A stretch of DNA of 14,446 bases from NCBI GenBank assembly GCA_001310555.1, contig BAXO01000120.1:1-14446 (forward strand). Reading direction: 5' to 3'. The stretch is from Bacillus sp. JCM 19058 (GTDB lineage Bacteria > Bacillota > Bacilli > Bacillales_H > Bacillaceae_D). The position numbers and the translations under genes were made by a program. The notes under the pieces were generated by a model that saw only the letters and a list, made by a program, of their open reading frames with translations, made no database searches and was not told the origin of the DNA. Shown here one piece after another: positions 8,244 to 14,446 of the stretch. How positions within the stretch are numbered: position 1 is the first letter of the stretch; every line of letters starts with the position of its first letter.

Positions 8244-8291
8244 GACGGTAGAAAATGATTCTCTAGAAATGTGTAAAGAGAGGAGAATGAA

Positions 8292-10361
8292 ATGGAAGCG
8301 CTGACAGTTATTCATTGGGTTGCTTTTTCAATCGTTACTTTATATGCCGTTTATCTATTTTCTGCAATAGTGAGGACTCGTTATATTTACATTAAACTCG
8401 GAAAAAAAGCGCAGTTTAACCACACGGTTCAAGAAAGGCTTCGGGAAATATGGGTGAATGTGTTTGCCCAGAAAAAGCTGTTAAAGGATAAGAAGAGCGG
8501 GATTATCCATATCATGTTTTTTTACGGATTTCTCCTCGTCCAATTCGGAGCTATTGATTTAATCTGGAAGGGACTGGCTGTTCGCAGTCACTTACCTTTA
8601 GGGGCCGCTTATCCGTATTTCACTCTTTTTCAGGAAACAGTCGTATTCATTATTTTAATTGCAGTTGTTTGGGCTTTTTATCGACGTTATATTGAAAAGC
8701 TGGTCAGATTGAAGCGGGGCTGGAAGCTGGTCTCGTCTTACTGTTCATCGGAGGATTGATGACGTCAAAGCTGCTGGCAAAAGGTATGGAAATAATTTGG
8801 CTTGCTAAGCCTCTCAGCGGCTTTGAGCCAATTGCATCAGCGATTGCCTGGAGTCTGAGCTGGCTTTCGCCTTCAGCGGCAGCTGCCCTTTTCTTTGTTT
8901 TCTGGTGGATGCACCTGTTGTTTTTATTATCCTTTCTTGTTTATGTACCGCAATCGAAGCATGCCCATCTTATCGCCGGTCCAGTCAATGTATTTCTTGG
9001 GAGGACACACAAGGTAGGTCAGCTCGCATCGATTGATTTCGAAAATGAAGATACAGAGGTTTTTGGCAACAGCAAGATTGAAGATTTTAATCAAAAGCAG
9101 CTAGTTGATCTATACGCTTGTGTCGAATGTGGTCGCTGCACGAACGTTTGTCCAGCGACTGGGACAGGGAAAATGCTTTCACCAATGGATTTAATTGTGA
9201 AAATGCGCGATCACTTGACTGAAAAGGGAGCAGCGATTACGTCGCGTTCAGCGTGGATGCCACCAATGGCTTTTGCCAATACGAAGGCTAATCAGCTTGC
9301 CATGGCCGAGGCTGCTGCCGGCTATGAGGTCTCGCTCATCGGAGATGTCATTACGGAAGAGGAGCTATGGGCCTGTACGACTTGTCGGAATTGTGAAGAC
9401 CAATGTCCAGTGATGAATGAGCATGTCGACAAAATCATTGATATGCGACGATATCTCGTTTTAACTGAAGGAAAAATGGATGCCGATGCCCAGCGGGCCA
9501 TGACGAATATTGAGCGTCAGGGCAACCCGTGGGGAATTAGTCGGAAGGACAGGGAAAAATGGCGAGAAGGGCGCGACGATATTTATGTCCCTACAGTAAA
9601 AGAGGCAAATAAAGCAGGCGAAGAGTTTGACTATTTGCTTTATACAGGAGCAATGGGTGCTTTTGATAATCGCAGCCAAAAAGTGGCGCAGTCATTAGCT
9701 CGAGTGTTGAGTGAGGCGGGGGTGAAGTTTGCAATAATCGGCAACAAAGAAAAGAATTCCGGCGATACGCCGCGCCGGCTCGGCAACGAGTTTCTCTTTC
9801 AAGAGCTTGCGACAGCTAATATAGAACTCTTTAAGAAAAATAATGTCAAAAAAAATTGTCACGATCGATCCCCATGCCTACAATACATTTAAAAATGAAT
9901 ATCCCGAATTTGGGCTTGGCGATGTCGAAGTGTATCACCATACTGAATTATTGGCTAAACTTTTGCAAGAAGCAGACTTCAGCCAAAATACGAAGTCAAA
10001 GAAACAGTGACTTACCACGATTCCTGTTATCTTGGGCGTTATAATGAAGTTTATGAGCAGCCAAGAAATATTTTAGCGGCAATTCCCGGCCTTGAAATGG
10101 TGGAAATGAAACGGAGTCGGGAAAACGGAATGTGCTGTGGTGCTGGTGGGGGATGATGTGGATGGAGGAAAGCTCTGGTCAGCGTGTAAATGTTGCAAGG
10201 ACAGAGCAGGCGCTCGAAGTAAAGCGTCTATGATCGGCAGCGGTTGTCCGTATTGCTTGACGATGCTCAGTGACGGAACGAAGGCCAAAGGTGTGGAGGA
10301 TGAAGTCGAGACACTCGATGTTGTCGAAATTCTAGAGCGCTCACTCGTGAGAAAACGTTAG
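8292..10361 (+). CDS. fadF: Membrane Fe-S oxidoreductase FadF (five indels in this sequence)
   Basis: FadF (YwjF) is a membrane iron-sulfur protein of the heterodisulfide-reductase-like group, thought to pass electrons from acyl-CoA dehydrogenase and electron-transfer flavoprotein to quinone during fatty-acid oxidation. The N-terminal 230 or so residues form several membrane helices. Then come two 4Fe-4S motifs, [12 protein letters not shown] (cysteines 277, 280, 283, 287) and [12 protein letters not shown] (362, 365, 368, 372). The C-terminal half has the [23 protein letters not shown] segment and a cysteine-rich CCG domain ([46 protein letters not shown]). Indels: -1 near 8726 (RGWKAGLV expected), +1 in A run 9848-9855, -1 near 9972 ([11 protein letters not shown] expected), -1 in G run 10148-10152, -1 near 10225 (VKPSMIGSG expected). 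Corrected length is 690 residues. ATG 8292 follows AGAGGAG. Confidence 0.92.
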
Positions 10362-10415
10362 CCGGATCGTATGGCTGTATTAGACGTCGCATTTTTCCCC
10401 TATTCTTATTTTGAT

Positions 10416-10443
10416 AAGGTGAAGAGTTCTCTTCGCCTTTTTT
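10416..10443 (+). terminator. Intrinsic terminator after fadF
   Basis: AAGGTGAAGA with CTTCGCCTT (one G-T wobble) forms a stem closed by a GTTC loop and runs into six T. It lies 55 bp after the fadF stop, so fadF appears to be a single-gene transcript here. Confidence 0.85.
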
Positions 10444-10783
10444 ATATCTGTATCGTTATAGGGTTCACCAACGTGGTTTCATACTGCTTCATGAACTGGT
10501 AGTGACGCGCAGACAGAAAATGGTTCGGTACACAGTTTCGAATGGCTTATTCTGTCGCTGTCAATACGGTTTCGATCAAACCGAGCAGCCTTCTGCTTGC
10601 AATTCCCTTTCTTTATGCTAGTCATCTCCTCAACCGAAGCTACTTAAGCAATTTTGCTCAAAAAAAGGCTTCCGATGACGAATTTTTCTAAATTTTTTTA
10701 TGGATCAATTTTTGAATGTCTAGTATGCTTGGCTTAAAACGAACTAAGCTAGCTTTGCCGAATTAGAAGGGAAGTGCTGTCAC
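10444..10783. other. Intergenic region before the TetR gene
   Basis: No gene is recognisable in these 340 bp. A short minus-strand frame (about 10475-10560, containing ARHYQFMKQYETTLVNP) is open but has no start, ribosome site or known match and may be an interspersed repeat or remnant. Towards the right end a weak promoter is possible (TGGATC at 10701 and TATGCT at 10724-10729, 17 bp apart). A perfect 10-bp palindrome AAGCTAGCTT at 10746-10755 lies between it and the TetR start and could be an autoregulatory operator, though it is short for one. Confidence 0.4.
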
Positions 10784-11410
10784 TTGAAGAAGAAAACCGT
10801 GCCGACATTGGTTAAGGATCAACAGCTCATCCAGAAACGCCGCGAACAAATGGTTAAGGGAGCTGTTCGCCTTTTTATCGAAAAAGGCTTTCATCGAACA
10901 ACGACGAGGGAAATTGCCAAGGAATCAGGCTTTAGTATTGGTACGTTGTATGAATATATTGGTGCAAAAGAAGATATCCTTTATCTCGTTTGTGATTCCA
11001 TATACGATGAGTTTAGCGAACGTCTTGCCGGGCAGTTAGGGAAGGGTGGAACGGCCCTTGAGCGATTAAAGAAAGCAATCTCGGCCTACTTTCAAATTGT
11101 TGATTCAATGAAGGATGAAGTGCTTGTCATGTATCAGGAAACGAAGTCCTTACCTAAAGAAGCTCTGCCTTATGTGCTGCGAAAAGAATTAGCGATGGCC
11201 GACGTGATTGAATCGATCGTTCGGGAATGTGTCGAAACTGGGGAAATATCCCTCGAAGAGCCGCAAATTAAGCTAATGGCGCACAATATTCTCGTTCAAG
11301 GCCAGATGTGGGCTTTTAGACGCTGGGCATTGCAAAAGGAATTCACCTTTGAGGAATATGCGACACTGCAAATTCAGCAGCTATTATCGGAGCCTCTAAG
11401 CAAGTGCTAA
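10784..11410 (+). CDS. TetR/AcrR-family transcriptional regulator
   Basis: An intact 208-residue TetR-family regulator. Residues 20-66 form the DNA-binding domain: RREQMVKGAVRLFIEKGFHRTTTREIAKESGFSIGTLYEYIGAKEDILY, with the recognition helix around SIGTLYEYI (51-59). The remainder is the all-helical ligand and dimer domain (LKKAISAYFQIVDSMKDEVLVMYQETKSLP). The start is TTG 10784 with AGAAGGGAAG as ribosome site at slightly long spacing. It differs from YsiA-type FadR in its N terminus. Similar regulators occur in Bacillaceae between fadF, acyl-CoA dehydrogenase genes and rpoE, so control of fatty-acid or branched-chain acyl-CoA breakdown is a reasonable inference, but those dehydrogenase genes are absent here. 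Ligand and targets are unknown. Confidence 0.85.
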   Translation: MKKKTVPTLVKDQQLIQKRREQMVKGAVRLFIEKGFHRTTTREIAKESGFSIGTLYEYIGAKEDILYLVCDSIYDEFSERLAGQLGKGGTALERLKKAISAYFQIVDSMKDEVLVMYQETKSLPKEALPYVLRKELAMADVIESIVRECVETGEISLEEPQIKLMAHNILVQGQMWAFRRWALQKEFTFEEYATLQIQQLLSEPLSKC

Positions 11411-11498
11411 TGATTCTTCATCCCGTAAAAAAATAGGCGTTTATTTCTTTAAAAAAAATTCTATAAAGCATTTCTAGCATATTTACTGTAAATGTGTT

Positions 11499-11504
11499 TA
11501 TAAT
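11499..11504 (+). promoter_or_regulatory. Perfect -10 box of the rpoE promoter
   Basis: TATAAT at 11499-11504 is preceded by TGTT and has no good -35 box at the usual distance (best is AGCATA at 11476-11481). If used, it gives a leader of about 130 bases before rpoE that contains the inverted repeats at 11569-11622. Confidence 0.45.
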
Positions 11505-11568
11505 GAAAAGTATGATTTTCTGTGAGGAAGTCGTGCTAAGTACTTTTCCAGATGGAATATAAAGTGGG

Positions 11569-11622
11569 CTGTCTAATTAGGTAACGATTCATATCCGCCT
11601 TTTTAGACAGGTCGATATGAAT
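11569..11622 (+). promoter_or_regulatory. Interleaved inverted repeats in the rpoE leader
   Basis: Two perfect inverted repeats interlock. Arm A CTGTCTAA (11569-11576) pairs with TTAGACAG (11603-11610). Arm B ATTCATATC (11587-11595) pairs with GATATGAAT (11614-11622). The order A-B-A'-B' allows either an H-type pseudoknot (loops of 10, 7 and 3 bases) or two mutually exclusive hairpins. B' ends 10 bases before the GGAG ribosome site of rpoE. I know of no described element of this kind here. Confidence 0.5.
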
Positions 11623-11644
11623 GAAAGGAAGTGGAGAAGTGAAG

Positions 11645-12150
11645 GTGTCAACAATTAGCAAAGAAGAGTTGCAGGAACTTTCAATGATTGAGCTAGCTTA
11701 TGAGCTTTTAAAGGAAGAACGTCAGCCATTTAAGTATTTTGATTTAGTGAATCGTATAGCGGAATTAAAAGGGATGACTAAGGAACAAATAAATGAACGT
11801 ATTTCCTTTTTATATACCGATTTAAATATAGACGGTCGATTTTTGGCGCTTGGTGAAAATCGCTGGGGTTGAAGAGCTGGTATCCACTTGATCAAGCGGA
11901 AGAGGAAATCGCTCCGCCGGTGAAACCAAAAAAGAAGGCGAAAGTCGAAGAAGAAACGGATGCCGAAGAAAACATTGATGAGGATTTTGACGAAGACGAA
12001 TTCGAAGATTTGGAAGACGAGCTGGATGAAATCTCAAACGAAGAAGACGCGGACGATGACGATTATGATGATAAAGACGAATTAGATGGGTTTTCTGAAG
12101 AAGAGGACGATGAAGAATCGGAAGAGGAAGAGTTTTTAGAGGCTGAGTAA
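11645..12150 (+). CDS. rpoE: RNA polymerase delta subunit (one frameshift)
   Basis: Delta is a Firmicutes-specific RNA polymerase subunit that speeds enzyme recycling and makes promoters more sensitive to the initiating nucleotide. The N-terminal folded (HARE-HTH type) domain is clear: [23 protein letters not shown], then [31 protein letters not shown]. After a lysine-rich link ([12 protein letters not shown]) the C-terminal half is almost only Asp and Glu, the polyanionic tail of this family. A missing T near 11869 breaks the frame inside NRWGLKSWYP, exactly at the domain end; with it restored the protein is 168 residues from GTG 11645. I prefer that GTG because GGAG (11633-11636) lies 8 bases before it and it gives the family N terminus; the in-frame ATG at 11621 has a poor site. 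It is followed by the pyrG promoter with no clear terminator of its own. Confidence 0.92.
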
Positions 12151-12187
12151 AGCTCGGCAGATGGTAAAAAATAAACGTCGCTTTCTC

Positions 12188-12216
12188 TTGACTTCTTTTG
12201 TCGTTCTAGGTAGAAT
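12188..12216 (+). promoter_or_regulatory. Sigma-A promoter of pyrG
   Basis: TTGACT (12188-12193), a 17-bp spacer and TAGAAT (12211-12216). Seven bases later the transcript would begin at 12224 with GGGCUU, nearly identical to the GGGCUC start of B. subtilis pyrG on which reiterative G addition depends. Confidence 0.85.
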
Positions 12217-12223
12217 CGTTTTT

Positions 12224-12318
12224 GGGCTTAAGAAAACGATCAAACCAATAATTAATATTGTCTGAAACAAAAGTGCGCCCCCTATAGTAGGGTGAGCTCC
12301 CACTTTTGTTTTTTTTAA
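12224..12318 (+). promoter_or_regulatory. pyrG leader: CTP-sensitive attenuator
   Basis: The leader starts GGGCUU and contains a strong terminator: AAACAAAAGTG (12265-12275) pairs perfectly with CACTTTTGTTT (12301-12311), followed by further T to 12316, with an inner hairpin CCCTA/TAGGG. The 5' side holds a C-rich tract (12276-12283, five C in a row). In B. subtilis, when CTP is scarce the polymerase stutters at the third G, adds extra G residues to the 5' end, and this poly-G pairs with the C-rich strand of the terminator, letting transcription proceed. All parts needed are here. The same terminator may also end rpoE transcripts. Confidence 0.8.
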
Positions 12319-12424
12319 TTATCATTTGAATGTCTCCCTTGCTGCGATTAAGAGGGTGCATCTGTAAGAGGGCTAGTTCGAGAACCGAATTTCAGCTGCA
12401 CGCAGAATAGAAAGCCTTGACATT

Positions 12425-14083
<1,659 letters not shown>

Positions 14084-14133
14084 AGACGAGACGAAAACGA
14101 GTAAAAGGTATCGTTTAACCATATGACATCTCG

Positions 14134-14181
14134 GCTTGTCGACAAATCCCCATAATAAGGGACAGTCGACAAGCTTTTTTT
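14134..14181 (+). terminator. Intrinsic terminator after pyrG
   Basis: GCTTGTCGAC (14134-14143) pairs perfectly with GTCGACAAGC (14165-14174) and is followed by seven T. It lies 50 bp after the corrected pyrG stop. Confidence 0.93.
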
Positions 14182-14206
14182 GTATGGATAAGAAAATATC
14201 ATGAAA

Positions 14207-14303
14207 CGACGCTTTAGCTCCGCTCTCGGGATGGGGGCATCCTTTCCGCAAACGGGCGTGGAACGGCTCTGCGTAGCGGTGGATTTCTCAGGAGTTGGCC
14301 CGC
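14207..14303. repeat. Possible diverged copy of the GC-rich element (reverse orientation)
   Basis: A GC-rich stretch after the pyrG terminator. Read on the minus strand its ends recall the 677-771 element: CCAACTCCTGAGAAAT near one end and TGCGGAAAGGATGCCCCC near the other. The similarity is partial and judged by eye. The remaining bases to 14446 hold nothing I recognise; the next gene must start beyond the window. Confidence 0.3.
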
Positions 14304-14446
14304 AAATAGAGCGAAAAAGGGGAGTAACATATTTCGGTGAAATGGAACTTTTGAGGCATACCGAAAGGAATAAAAAAAATCTGCGCGAAGCAGAAACGAT
14401 CGAAGGTTTTTTGCAAATTGAAAACAGAAGCAAAGGTTGCGTTGGA

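Noticed and set aside
8756..8759. Reading fadF as two overlapping genes (membrane subunit and Fe-S subunit)
   Set aside because: The overlap comes from a single missing G near 8726; restoring it gives the continuous [17 protein letters not shown] of the one-protein FadF family.
11616..11626. TGAATGA half-site at the rpoE leader as a FadR box
   Set aside because: Only one half-site is present; the sequence is better explained as an arm of the leader inverted repeat.
14201..14446. Plus-strand open frame from ATG 14201 to the window end (82 codons)
   Set aside because: No ribosome site before it, it runs through the GC-rich element, and the translation resembles no family I know. An opposite-strand frame is also open, which suggests composition rather than coding.

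Overview
The window looks like chromosomal core sequence from an alkaliphile-type member of the Bacillaceae (Firmicutes). The reasons are the protein sequences, the strong Shine-Dalgarno sites, GTG and TTG starts, poly-T terminators, and a gene set that in Bacillus subtilis lies near pyrG (pbpG, speE-speB, ywiB-argS, clsB/ywjE, fadF/ywjF, rpoE, pyrG). I cannot name the genus with confidence; a Shouchella/Alkalihalobacillus-like organism is my best guess.

Layout from left to right: the 5' end of a divergent penicillin-binding protein gene (pbpG-like, minus strand); an 800-bp gap with a GC-rich palindromic element and the speE promoter; the polyamine pair speE-speB ending in a terminator; the overlapping pair ywiB-argS ending in a terminator; a DUF456 membrane protein; a 255-bp stretch with a possible gene remnant; and an alpha/beta hydrolase. 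Then comes a repeat-rich convergent gap (five 21-bp repeats and two GC-rich repeats), cardiolipin synthase clsB on the minus strand, a perfect 28-bp palindrome matching the FadR operator, fadF, a TetR regulator, rpoE (RNA polymerase delta), and pyrG (CTP synthase) behind a CTP-sensing type leader. The window ends with a terminator and an apparently non-coding GC-rich tail.

Functionally the window joins polyamine synthesis (agmatine to putrescine to spermidine), translation (argS), membrane lipid synthesis (clsB), fatty-acid oxidation electron transfer (fadF under FadR), transcription (rpoE) and pyrimidine nucleotide supply (pyrG). Two regulatory sites are well supported: the FadR box over the fadF promoter, and the pyrG promoter whose transcript should start GGGCUU ahead of a terminator with a C-rich 5' strand.

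Many housekeeping genes carry single-base indels relative to the frame their families require: speE 2, argS 6, DUF456 2, clsB 1, fadF 5, rpoE 1, pyrG 1, and probably pbpG 1. Correcting them gives normal family lengths in every case (for example ArgS 556 residues, SpeE 275, PyrG 532). The +1 errors all lie in A or T runs of seven or eight. I therefore treat these as sequencing or assembly errors and annotate full-length genes. I found no convincing previously undescribed system. The best second looks are the rpoE leader with interleaved inverted repeats, the 21-bp repeat array, and the reduced fad cluster.
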